Assembly: GCF_023476645.1 (NCBI RefSeq)
Contig: NZ_JAMCOJ010000004.1
Coordinates: 248,001-312,000, forward strand
Direction: 5' to 3'
Length of the DNA stretch: 64,000 nt
Origin: Cellulophaga sp. 20_2_10
GTDB taxonomy: Bacteria; Bacteroidota; Bacteroidia; Flavobacteriales; Flavobacteriaceae
The stretch's first letter is position 1; each line of letters begins with the position of its first letter. The translations under genes and the position numbers were made by a program. The notes below the pieces were generated by a model. The model did no database searches and was not told the DNA's origin. It saw only the letters and a program-made list of their open reading frames with translations. Below are positions 45,372-53,994 of this stretch, in pieces.

Positions 45372-48300
45372 ATGAAAAAATTATACTTTTTTCTAACACT
45401 CAGTTTAGGGTGTTTATCTACCATGTTAGCGCAGGTAACAGTAAAAGGCACTGTAGTGTCTAACAGTGACGGATTGCCAATTTCTGGTGCCGCAGTAACT
45501 ATTAAAGGCAAAACAACTACAGGAACAGCCACCGATTTTGATGGTAACTTTACTTTAGAGTTAAAAGAAGAAAATGGAGTATTGGTAATATCGTCATTAG
45601 GTTTTGCAGCTAAAGAAGTTGTTTATAAAGGCAGCCAAACAGTATCTGTAGGTTTAGATGAGGCTACAAATTCTTTAGACGAGGTTGTACTTATTGGTTA
45701 TGGTTCTACTAAAAAAGGAGATTTAACTTCGGCAATTGGTACAGCGGCAAATGTAGGTACAATTACAAGCAGACCAGTTGGTAATTATAAAGAGTTTTTA
45801 CAAGGTAACATAGCAGGTGTTACCGTATTAAGTTCTGGAGGTGACCCAACAAGTACGGCAAGTATTAAAATTAGAGGTATTGGTACTTTAAACTCAGAAG
45901 CACCATTGGTTGTTGTAGATGGTTTACCATATAGTGGGCCAGAGATTAACCCAAATGATATAGCTTCTATATCTGTATTAAAAGATGCTGCATCTGCTGC
46001 AATTTATGGGGCACAAGCTGCATCTGGTGTAATTGTAATAGAAACCAAAAAAGGTAAAAAAGGTAAGCCAAGATTAAATATTAACTATTATACAGGTATT
46101 AAAACAGCATCTAATTTGCCAACACCTTTAACAGCACAACAACAGTCTGAGGTGTATAATTTAGCAGCAGATAATGCTGGTACACCGAGGCAATCTGCAC
46201 ATGATGCAACACAAAATCCTTATGGACAAGTAAACCGTACAAATTGGATTGATGCTATTTTTAGAGATGCAACTGTAAATAATTTAAATGTAGATTTAAG
46301 TGGTGCAGGCGAAAAATTTAACTACTATACTTCTTTTGCTTTTAGAGATAGAGAGGGCGTTTTAGAAGGTACAAGTTCTCAAAACTATAGCTTAAGATTA
46401 AAGTCGGACTATAACATTACAGATAAAATTACAGTAGGGGAAAATATTTATTTTTCTAGAGATGAGGCTTATGGTACAAACACAGATAATCCTTACTCTG
46501 GTACAATTATAAATGCAATTTATATGCCTTCTGCATCACCAACTCGTTATGAGGATGGTAGTTTTGCAGGTGTTGTTCCAGAAAACTTATCTCAGTTTGC
46601 AGGTGCTTACGGCGATGTTTACAATCCTTTATCTTTATTATTAAGACCAACTAAAGAGTCGCCAAATACGTTTGTAAATGCAAACGTTTATTTTAAGTAT
46701 GATATTTTAGATGGTTTAGCATTTAAGTCTAGCTATTCATATTCATACAGAGACAATAGAACAAAAGAGTTTTATCCTCGTGTGCCAGAATTAGGACGTA
46801 CCAATAGTCAAAATACATTGTTGCAAACAAATAGTACTCAGAACAAATGGATCTGGGATAACCAATTATCTTATAACAAGTCTTTTGGTAATCATAATTT
46901 AAATGTAACCGCAATTTACTCAGCTCAAAACACAAAAGGAGATTATATTTCTTTACGTGGAACAGGGTTTTCATCAGAAGAACCATTTAATCAATATTTA
47001 CAAAATGCAGAGCTGTTAAATAAACCAAGTAATAATCCTTTTGAAGAAGCTTTAACTTCGGCAATTGGTAGGGTTATGTATAACTACAATAATAAATATT
47101 ACATCTCTGGAAGTATACGTAAAGACGAGTCATCTAGATTAGCCGTAGAAAACCAATCGGATACTTTTACATCTCTATCTGCAGGTTGGAGAATATCTAA
47201 CGAATCTTTCTTTAATATAGATGCTATAAACGATTTAAAATTTAGAGCATCTTGGGGAGAAATAGGAAATATACAGTCTATTAGTGGTTATTATCCTTTT
47301 GATGTTCCTGTGGCAAGTGGTAACGTAATAATGGGAGAAAATGGGTCTTATTTTGATAATGTTGGCAGTTATGTTCAAAGAAACGCAAACAGAAACTTAA
47401 AATGGGAAACAGCAGAATCTTTAGATTTTGGTTTGGATGCATCATTATTTAATAACAGCATAAGTTTAACCGTAGATTATTTTGAGAAAACTACAAAAGG
47501 GATGATTATTCCTGGTCTTGCAGATATTAACCAAGGTATATCTCCTGCAGATGTAAATGGTGGTCAAGTTAAAAATACGGGTTTAGAAGTTTCTGCAACC
47601 TACACAAATACAAGCGGAGCTTTAAACTATAGCATAAACGCGAATGCAACAACGATTAAAAATGAGCTAGAAAACTTAGATGGTTATGCATCAATAGGGC
47701 AAGATGTTTTTTTCCACGGAGATAACGTTAGAAGTGTATTAACACCTTATCAAACAGAAGTTGGTGGCGCATTATACACACCATATTTAATTCCGCAATT
47801 AGGGATATTTAATTCACAAGCAGAAATAGATGCACATAGTAAAGATGGCAATTTAATACAGCCTAATGCTAGACCAGGAGATTTTAAGTTTCAGGATACC
47901 AATAACGATGGTAAAATAGGTTCCGAAGATCGTAAGTATTATAAAGCATATCAACCAAAAGTAACCTATAATTTAGGTGCTAACTTAGACTATAGAGGGT
48001 TCGATTTTAATGTTATTTTACAAGGAGTAGCAGATGTTAAAGCTTTTAACGGCTACAAATTTACAACCTACAACGCAGCATTATCTGGATATAATTTAGA
48101 CAATAGAGTATTAGATGCTTGGTCTCCAACAAATACAGATGCAGATATTCCTATTATTTCTACAAAGGATGATAATAAAAACTTTGGTACAGCATCTAGC
48201 TGGTACCTAGAAGATGCATCTTATTTACGTATTAAAAACATAACCTTAGGATATACTTTTAGCTCTAAAGTAATGGATAATTTATCTAAAGGATCATCAT

Positions 48301-48443
48301 TAAGAATGTATGTTTCAGGAGAAAATTTAGTAACGTTTACCAACTACTCTGGTTTAGACCCTGAGGTTGGAGGTAAAGGTTTGGATATAGCTAAATACCC
48401 AATAGCAAAAACATTTACATTAGGATTATTGTTGTCATTATAA
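45372..48443 (+). CDS. SusC/RagA-type TonB-dependent transporter
   Basis: A 1023-residue outer-membrane transporter. The signal peptide ends near MLAQ (residue 21). A carboxypeptidase-regulatory-like domain (about 22-97; VKGTVVSNSDGLPISGAAV) is followed by the TonB-box-like LDEVVLIGYG (about 102-111). The plug contains IKIRGIGTLNSEAPLVVVDGLP and VLKDAASAAIYGAQAASG. There is no STN domain, which fits control by the upstream hybrid-type regulator rather than by a FecR/sigma pair. susD follows after 21 bases. The nearby phosphatase suggests a phosphorylated or phosphodiester-containing ligand. Confidence 0.95.
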   Translation: MKKLYFFLTLSLGCLSTMLAQVTVKGTVVSNSDGLPISGAAVTIKGKTTTGTATDFDGNFTLELKEENGVLVISSLGFAAKEVVYKGSQTVSVGLDEATNSLDEVVLIGYGSTKKGDLTSAIGTAANVGTITSRPVGNYKEFLQGNIAGVTVLSSGGDPTSTASIKIRGIGTLNSEAPLVVVDGLPYSGPEINPNDIASISVLKDAASAAIYGAQAASGVIVIETKKGKKGKPRLNINYYTGIKTASNLPTPLTAQQQSEVYNLAADNAGTPRQSAHDATQNPYGQVNRTNWIDAIFRDATVNNLNVDLSGAGEKFNYYTSFAFRDREGVLEGTSSQNYSLRLKSDYNITDKITVGENIYFSRDEAYGTNTDNPYSGTIINAIYMPSASPTRYEDGSFAGVVPENLSQFAGAYGDVYNPLSLLLRPTKESPNTFVNANVYFKYDILDGLAFKSSYSYSYRDNRTKEFYPRVPELGRTNSQNTLLQTNSTQNKWIWDNQLSYNKSFGNHNLNVTAIYSAQNTKGDYISLRGTGFSSEEPFNQYLQNAELLNKPSNNPFEEALTSAIGRVMYNYNNKYYISGSIRKDESSRLAVENQSDTFTSLSAGWRISNESFFNIDAINDLKFRASWGEIGNIQSISGYYPFDVPVASGNVIMGENGSYFDNVGSYVQRNANRNLKWETAESLDFGLDASLFNNSISLTVDYFEKTTKGMIIPGLADINQGISPADVNGGQVKNTGLEVSATYTNTSGALNYSINANATTIKNELENLDGYASIGQDVFFHGDNVRSVLTPYQTEVGGALYTPYLIPQLGIFNSQAEIDAHSKDGNLIQPNARPGDFKFQDTNNDGKIGSEDRKYYKAYQPKVTYNLGANLDYRGFDFNVILQGVADVKAFNGYKFTTYNAALSGYNLDNRVLDAWSPTNTDADIPIISTKDDNKNFGTASSWYLEDASYLRIKNITLGYTFSSKVMDNLSKGSSLRMYVSGENLVTFTNYSGLDPEVGGKGLDIAKYPIAKTFTLGLLLSL

Positions 48444-48464
48444 TCACGCTAAAAAAAAGATAAA

Positions 48465-50051
48465 ATGAAAAATACATATAAAAAAATAGGATTAATAGCA
48501 TTGGGTGTTTTGGGGTTAAACCTAACATCATGCTCGGACGATTTTACAAACTTAGAACCGCTAGGAAAAGTATCTAACGAGAGCTTTTGGAAAACAGATT
48601 CTGATGCAATACAGGCTGCAAATGGTTTGTACCAGTTAATGTCAGATCAAGAAATGTTTGGTAGAGGTTTTTTCTGGTACATTAATGCTTCAGATGATAT
48701 GATAACTGGCCGTATAAAAGCTACTGCCGATGTTATTAAAGATTTTAATATTGATGGTAGTGAGGGTAGTTATACATCTACTTGTTACAGTAAAAGTTAC
48801 CAAACTATTAGACGAGCTAACGATATTTTATTAAACGTTCCAGAAATGGAAATATCAGAAACCACAAAAAACCGCGTGTTGGGTGAAGCTTATTTTATGC
48901 GTGCCTTTAGTTACTTTTGGGTAGCACACACGTATGGTGATGATGTAAACGGAGGTCTTCCAATTATTACAGTAGATAATATGTTTAATGAAGGTGGTAG
49001 CTACTCTAGACCTGCATCTGTAGTAGAAAACTATAAGCAAATTGAAGAAGACCTTAAAAAAGCTTTGGATTTGTTGCCATTGTTCACAGATTATGGAGCA
49101 GAAGATTTTGGTCGTCCTCATAAAGATGCTGTATTAGGATATTTAGCAAAAACTAATTTGTATTGGGCAGCGTATGATGCCTCTAGATATGCAGAGGTTG
49201 TAAAGTATGCAGATGCAATTGCAACATCTGGTTCTGGTAGAGCCTTAATAGATACAAATAACCCAGAGGTAGATTACAGGGAATTGCACAGTCATTTAAA
49301 CAACTGGACAAGCGAATATATTTGGTCTGTTAATTCTGGTGTAGATCGTGGTAGTATTTTATCTGGCGTTATGTTAGAGAACAAAGGCTGGGGTAAATAC
49401 AACGGTTGGGGATATTACACTCCGTCTGAAGGTTTATATAATGAATATGAAGTAGGAGATGTACGTAGAGGTGTTACTATTTTAAATTTTGGTGACGACT
49501 TTAAATACTTTGGCGAAGACAGAAGGTATCAGTCTGAAAATTCAATCTCTGGGTTTCAGTTTAACAAGTATATGTACGAGTTTCAGTTTGAAAATCCGGT
49601 TGGAGAATATGTAAACACTAATGGCGATAACCCAACTACAGTTTACAATGTACCTTTAATGCGCTACGCAGAAGTGTTGTTAATGAAAGCAGAAGCTTTA
49701 ATTGCAGATGGTAAAAACGGAGATGTGCCATTAAATATGGTTAGAGATAGAGCTGGTTTAGCGGCAATAACTAATGCAACTATGAGTGATATTAAGCACG
49801 AGCGCAGAGTAGAGTTAGCAGGTGAATTTGCTAACAGACATTTTGATTTGGTTCGCTGGGGAGATGCAGCAGCAACCTACGGAGAGCCAATTTATGGTAG
49901 AATTTATACAGATAGATCTAATCCAGACTCTCCTTACTCTTCAGAAATTGTATGGCCTGCCAGAAATTTTGATGCTTCTTTTATGAATGTATGGCCAATA
50001 CCTAATACAGTTATAGAATCTTCAGGAATACCACAAAACAAAGGGTGGTAA
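48465..50051 (+). CDS. SusD/RagB family surface lipoprotein
   Basis: A 528-residue partner of the preceding SusC protein. The signal ends in LTSC (Cys23) followed by SDDFTNLEPLG, a typical SusD N-terminus. Family features include RANDILLNVPEM, GEAYFMRAFSYFWVAHTYGD and the late VPLMRYAEVLLMKAEALIADG. Its end (WPIPNTVIESSGIPQNKGW) matches the consensus SusD tail (IP..E...N..L.QN.GY). It is expected to bind and deliver the ligand at the cell surface. A terminator follows 33 bases after the stop. Confidence 0.94.
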   Translation: MKNTYKKIGLIALGVLGLNLTSCSDDFTNLEPLGKVSNESFWKTDSDAIQAANGLYQLMSDQEMFGRGFFWYINASDDMITGRIKATADVIKDFNIDGSEGSYTSTCYSKSYQTIRRANDILLNVPEMEISETTKNRVLGEAYFMRAFSYFWVAHTYGDDVNGGLPIITVDNMFNEGGSYSRPASVVENYKQIEEDLKKALDLLPLFTDYGAEDFGRPHKDAVLGYLAKTNLYWAAYDASRYAEVVKYADAIATSGSGRALIDTNNPEVDYRELHSHLNNWTSEYIWSVNSGVDRGSILSGVMLENKGWGKYNGWGYYTPSEGLYNEYEVGDVRRGVTILNFGDDFKYFGEDRRYQSENSISGFQFNKYMYEFQFENPVGEYVNTNGDNPTTVYNVPLMRYAEVLLMKAEALIADGKNGDVPLNMVRDRAGLAAITNATMSDIKHERRVELAGEFANRHFDLVRWGDAAATYGEPIYGRIYTDRSNPDSPYSSEIVWPARNFDASFMNVWPIPNTVIESSGIPQNKGW

Positions 50052-50084
50052 AATAATAAAGTTTCAATTAGTTTTTTTAACAAT

Positions 50085-50117
50085 AAAAGGGTGCTGTAAT
50101 TGCGCAGCACCTTTTTT
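50085..50117 (+). terminator. Rho-independent terminator after susD
   Basis: A stem with GGTGCTG/CAGCACC core, extended by one G-T and four A-T pairs, and an 8-base loop ends in TTTTTT. It lies just before the phosphatase gene, so that gene may depend on read-through or its own promoter. Confidence 0.85.
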
Positions 50118-50130
50118 ATAATATACTCAT

Positions 50131-51936
50131 ATGTTCGCATTTAAGAAAAAATGTATCATACTTGCTATTAGTTTTTTTTCTTTGATTTCTTTTGCTCAAA
50201 AAGAAAATCAAATTCTTATTCATTCTCATAATGATTATCTACAGAATGTGCCTTTTTGGAATGCTTTTTCTAGTGGAGCCACTATTGTAGAAGCAGATGT
50301 TTGGTTAAAAAACAATGCATTATACATAGCGCATACAGAAAATGAAATTTTAGAGAATAATACACTTCAAAATTTATATTTAAAACCTTTACAACAAGCG
50401 GTACAAAACAAACAGCTTAGTGCATCTAGATTAATACTAATGATAGATGTAAAGTCTAATGCAGAAAAAACCTTAAAAAGAGTAATTTCTGTTATAAAAA
50501 AGTATCCAGAACTTATAGCTCACAATAATATAGAGTTTTTAATATCTGGTAATAGGCCACAACCTAATACATACCATACATATCCTAATTATATTTCTTT
50601 TGATCATCAAGAGTTAACCAATACACTAAGCCCTGAAGATTGGGATAAAGTAGCAATGGTAAGTACTAGTTTTAAAAAATACTCTGATTGGAATGGTAAA
50701 GGCAGGTTAACACATACAGATTATGATAAGGTTACAGCTGCTATTAAAAAGGCAAAAGAGCTTAATAAACCGTTTCGTTTTTGGGCTACACCAGATTCTA
50801 AAACGGCCTGGAAAACCTTTGTAGAACTTGGTGTAGCTGTAATTAATACAGATGAGCCATATAAGTGTGTTAGTTATGTAAAAACATTAGAAGAGCGTAC
50901 AACAACAGCTATAATAGCTTCTAAAGTATATATGCCTACCTATGTTGTAGATAACACTAAAAAACCTATTAAAAATGTAATTTTAATGATTGGTGATGGT
51001 ATGGGGTTGTCGCAAATTTCTTCAGCTGTTTTGGCTAATAACGGTAGTTTAACTTTAACTCAGCTTAAATCTGTTGGACTAATTAAAACACAATCTGCAG
51101 ACGATTTAATTACAGATTCTGCTGCTGCCGGTACAGCATTAGCAACAGGGCAAAAAACAAATAATAGGGCTATAGGTACAGACGTAAATGGCAAGCCATT
51201 ACCAACCTTAGTAGACATACTGGCTACGTCTAATTTTTCTACAGGGATTATAACTACGGACCAAATAACAGGTGCTACGCCATCTTCTTTTTACGCCAAA
51301 CAAAAAGATAGGGGAGAAACTCAAAAAATAGCAGAAGATTTACTTAAAACTAATTTGCACTTTTTTGCGGCAGGTGGAGCAAACTTATATAGAGAATTAC
51401 CAGTACATAAAAAGTTTACATTGGTAAATAACATTTCCGAAATCAATAAAAATAAAGCCGATAAATTAGGTGTTTTTTTAGCTGATGGAGGAGTGCCATC
51501 TATAAAAAGCGGTAGAGGTAATTTACTAGCAGAAACAACTAAAGAAGCTATTCGTTTTTTAAAAGGAAAAAACAAGCCCTTCTTTTTAATGGTAGAGGCA
51601 GCACAAATAGACTCTTTTGGACATTATAACGACACAGAGGGTGTTGTTGCAGAAACAATAGATTTTGACAGAGCCATTACAGAAGCTATTAAGTTTGCAG
51701 ATAAAGATGGGGAAACATTAGTTATTGTAACAGCAGATCATGAAACAGGAGGATTAAGTGTTTCTAGTGGTAGTGTAGCAGATCATAAAATAGAAGGTGG
51801 TTTTGTAACGCATGATCATACAGGTGTTATGGTACCAATATTTGCATACGGTCCACAATCATATCATTTTTCTGGTGTTTATGAAAATACAGAAGTTTTT
51901 TCTAAAATTTTAAAAATTTTAGAAATAGAAAAATAG
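50131..51936 (+). CDS. Two-domain HSHNDY phosphodiesterase-like / alkaline phosphatase
   Basis: A 601-residue exported protein (signal to about residue 22, SFAQ). The N-terminal domain (about 25-265) starts with ILIHSHNDY (His31, His33, Asp35) and has VEADVW and LMIDVKS, matching the TIM-barrel phosphodiesterases related to PI-PLC and glycerophosphodiester phosphodiesterase. The C-terminal domain (about 280-600) is a PhoA-type alkaline phosphatase. It has the metal site MIGDGMG (Asp289), the nucleophile Ser330 in TDSAAAGTALATG, EAAQIDSFGHYND, TADHETGG (Asp536, His537) and HTGVMVPIFAYGP. Together they could split a phosphodiester and then release inorganic phosphate. Its place after susCD suggests use of organophosphates. 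Both active sites look intact. Confidence 0.9.
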   Translation: MFAFKKKCIILAISFFSLISFAQKENQILIHSHNDYLQNVPFWNAFSSGATIVEADVWLKNNALYIAHTENEILENNTLQNLYLKPLQQAVQNKQLSASRLILMIDVKSNAEKTLKRVISVIKKYPELIAHNNIEFLISGNRPQPNTYHTYPNYISFDHQELTNTLSPEDWDKVAMVSTSFKKYSDWNGKGRLTHTDYDKVTAAIKKAKELNKPFRFWATPDSKTAWKTFVELGVAVINTDEPYKCVSYVKTLEERTTTAIIASKVYMPTYVVDNTKKPIKNVILMIGDGMGLSQISSAVLANNGSLTLTQLKSVGLIKTQSADDLITDSAAAGTALATGQKTNNRAIGTDVNGKPLPTLVDILATSNFSTGIITTDQITGATPSSFYAKQKDRGETQKIAEDLLKTNLHFFAAGGANLYRELPVHKKFTLVNNISEINKNKADKLGVFLADGGVPSIKSGRGNLLAETTKEAIRFLKGKNKPFFLMVEAAQIDSFGHYNDTEGVVAETIDFDRAITEAIKFADKDGETLVIVTADHETGGLSVSSGSVADHKIEGGFVTHDHTGVMVPIFAYGPQSYHFSGVYENTEVFSKILKILEIEK

Positions 51937-51966
51937 TTTTTTTAATAATTCGTTTTTTAGTTAATT

Positions 51967-51996
51967 AGGCGTAGCATTTTTTTGTTGCGTCTTTTT
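51967..51996. terminator. Terminator between convergent phosphatase and sigma genes
   Basis: A 10-bp stem with three G-T pairs (AGGCGTAGCA/TGTTGCGTCT), a T-only loop and a trailing TTTT. It best serves the plus-strand phosphatase gene. Confidence 0.6.
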
Positions 51997-52000
51997 AATT

Positions 52001-52618
52001 TTAAAAAAGCAGCACTTTTTTTAGTTTTAGGACAGAAAGGTATAAGAATAGATTACTGTCTGTTTTTTTATTAATCTTAGTTCTTAGTATGTAAAAAGCT
52101 TTGGTTATTTGTGCTTCAACCGTTTTTATAGATATTTCTAAGTATTCTGAAATTTCTATATTAGTTAAACCTTCTTGCTTACTTAAAAGAAAAACTTTTT
52201 TACACTTTGGTGGTAAATGTTGTATTTCTTGCTTTACTTTTTTTATCAAATTATCAAAAGACGTTACATCGGTTTCTTCTACGAAACTATGTAAGGCATC
52301 TAAATATTTTTTTTCTAGAGGAAATACATTTTTCTGCTTTCTATAATGATCAATAAACTCATTATATACAGATTTATATAGAAAGCTCTGCAAAGAAAAA
52401 TCTGCTTTTAATTTATCTCTTTTACGCCAAACCCTCATAAAAACATTTTGTACTATGTCTTCTGCTTCATCACGGTCATGCGTTAAATTGTGTGCATATA
52501 CACAAAGTTTTTGATGGTAGTCTGTAACCAATTTATTGTATGCGTTAGCATCGCCAGACTTTAGCGCGTTAATAAAATTAATGTTGTTATTTAGTTGGGG
52601 ACTCATATAAAATGACAA
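52001..52618 (-). CDS. ECF RNA polymerase sigma factor (FecI-like)
   Basis: A sigma factor of up to 205 residues; Met1 (52618) and Met5 (52606) are both plausible starts. Region 2 is at about 25-95 (NKLVTDYHQKLCVYAHNL, then EAEDIVQNVFMRVWRKRD). Region 4 is at about 135-185 (LPPKCKKVFLLSKQEGLTNIE, then IKTVEAQITKAF). A lysine- and leucine-rich tail follows. It is transcribed away from its presumed partner fecR, with 99 bases between the starts. That differs from the co-directional pair at 27775 and means the two may be made from separate promoters. Its target is probably the susCD/thioredoxin locus to the right. Confidence 0.9.
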   Translation of the reverse strand: MSFYMSPQLNNNINFINALKSGDANAYNKLVTDYHQKLCVYAHNLTHDRDEAEDIVQNVFMRVWRKRDKLKADFSLQSFLYKSVYNEFIDHYRKQKNVFPLEKKYLDALHSFVEETDVTSFDNLIKKVKQEIQHLPPKCKKVFLLSKQEGLTNIEISEYLEISIKTVEAQITKAFYILRTKINKKTDSNLFLYLSVLKLKKVLLF

Positions 52619-52717
52619 ACATTGGTTAAATATATTGCCAATATATAAAAAAGATTAATAAAAAGTTAGGGTTATGTAAAATGCTTACGTATTAAGGAAT
52701 ATATGTTATAAAATATA

Positions 52718-53896
52718 ATGAAGGAAAAAGTTTCAAAAGTGGATAAGTTAATAGTTAAGTACCTTACTAGGGAGTCCTCTAAAAAAGAGTTAGATAAGTT
52801 AGAGGAAGTACTTAATGAAGATGAAAACAACAAAGAGTCTTTAGAGGACTATATAAAAATAAATGTTGTTTCGGACTTTGTGCTGCAAAAATTTAATATC
52901 GAAAAAACTAGAGCTGCTGTTTTAAATACAATAGCAGAAGATAAAAAGAAGGTAAGAAACGCCAAAGTTTTTAAACTTGTAAAGTATGCTGCTGCAGCTA
53001 TTTTTGCAGGTGTATTAATAACAGGTTTCTTTTTTAAACAAACCTTGTTTAATACTACTAGTGTTAATACGCCAGAATTAACAACAGTAATTAATGCAGG
53101 CACTAATAAAGCAACACTCTCTTTAGAAGACGGTTCTATAGTTGTTTTAGAAAACGAAACACAAATTAATGTTGGCAATGCAACCAGTAATGGTGAGGAG
53201 TTAACATATGTGCCAAATAAAAAAGAAAGCAAAAAAGTACTTTACAATTCTTTAACAATACCAAGAGGAGGTGAATTTGCTTTGCAATTGGCAGATGGTA
53301 CTAAGGTTTGGTTAAATTCTGAATCTAAACTAAAATATCCTGTTCATTTTAAAAAGGGACAAGTAAGAACTGTAGAGTTGGTATATGGAGAAGCTTATTT
53401 TGATGTATCTTCTAGCAAGGATAATAATGGAGATGGTTTTAATGTAGTAACAAACCAACAAAACATAGCTGTTTTAGGAACTGAATTTAATATTAAAGCT
53501 TATAAAGATGAATCTTTTATCTATTCTACTCTGGTAGAAGGACATATTGTTTTAGAAAACGGAGCTTATAATGCAGACATGCTGCCAGGACAACAAGCTG
53601 TAATAGCTAATGGTATTGCTCAAAAAGTAGAAGTTTATAATGTTAATGTAGATACAGAAATAGCTTGGAGAAAAGGAAACTTTAATTTTAAAAACAAGTC
53701 TTTAAAAGAAATAATGAAAGTATTATCTAGGTGGTATGACGTTGATGTAGTTTTTGAAAATAAAGAGCTAGAGAGTATTAACTTTAAAGGAGTACTTGGT
53801 AAAAATCAAGACATAGAAACAATTTTGCAAATAATTAAAAACACAAGTAATATAAATGCCTATGAAGTAAAAAATAGAAAAGTTTATATAAAATAA
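52718..53896 (+). CDS. FecR family anti-sigma factor
   Basis: A 392-residue inner-membrane anti-sigma regulator. The N-terminal helical sigma-binding part (1-86) is followed by one membrane helix (about 87-106). The FecR domain (about 175-290) holds IPRGGEFALQLADGTKVWL and VELVYGEAYFDVSS. The C-terminal DUF4974 domain (about 320-390) holds SLKEIMKVLSRWYDVDVVFEN and GVLGKNQDIETILQIIKN. It closely resembles the FecR at 28400, so the two loci share descent. The susC gene with the internal stop begins 98 bases downstream. Confidence 0.93.
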   Translation: MKEKVSKVDKLIVKYLTRESSKKELDKLEEVLNEDENNKESLEDYIKINVVSDFVLQKFNIEKTRAAVLNTIAEDKKKVRNAKVFKLVKYAAAAIFAGVLITGFFFKQTLFNTTSVNTPELTTVINAGTNKATLSLEDGSIVVLENETQINVGNATSNGEELTYVPNKKESKKVLYNSLTIPRGGEFALQLADGTKVWLNSESKLKYPVHFKKGQVRTVELVYGEAYFDVSSSKDNNGDGFNVVTNQQNIAVLGTEFNIKAYKDESFIYSTLVEGHIVLENGAYNADMLPGQQAVIANGIAQKVEVYNVNVDTEIAWRKGNFNFKNKSLKEIMKVLSRWYDVDVVFENKELESINFKGVLGKNQDIETILQIIKNTSNINAYEVKNRKVYIK

Positions 53897-53897
53897 A

Positions 53898-53945
53898 GGG
53901 AACAAAGTTTATGCCGTCGAAAGAATAATACTTTATCCCCGTTTT
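53898..53945 (+). terminator. Possible terminator between fecR and susC
   Basis: GGGA/TCCC and AAAGT/ACTTT arms form a hairpin with a small internal loop and a loop of about 21 bases, followed by CGTTTTT. It would separate fecR from susC transcription. The stem is imperfect, so confidence is low. Confidence 0.35.
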
Positions 53946-53994
53946 TATTTGAATCCTGATTAATTAATTAACTAACCAAAAAACACTCAAATTT

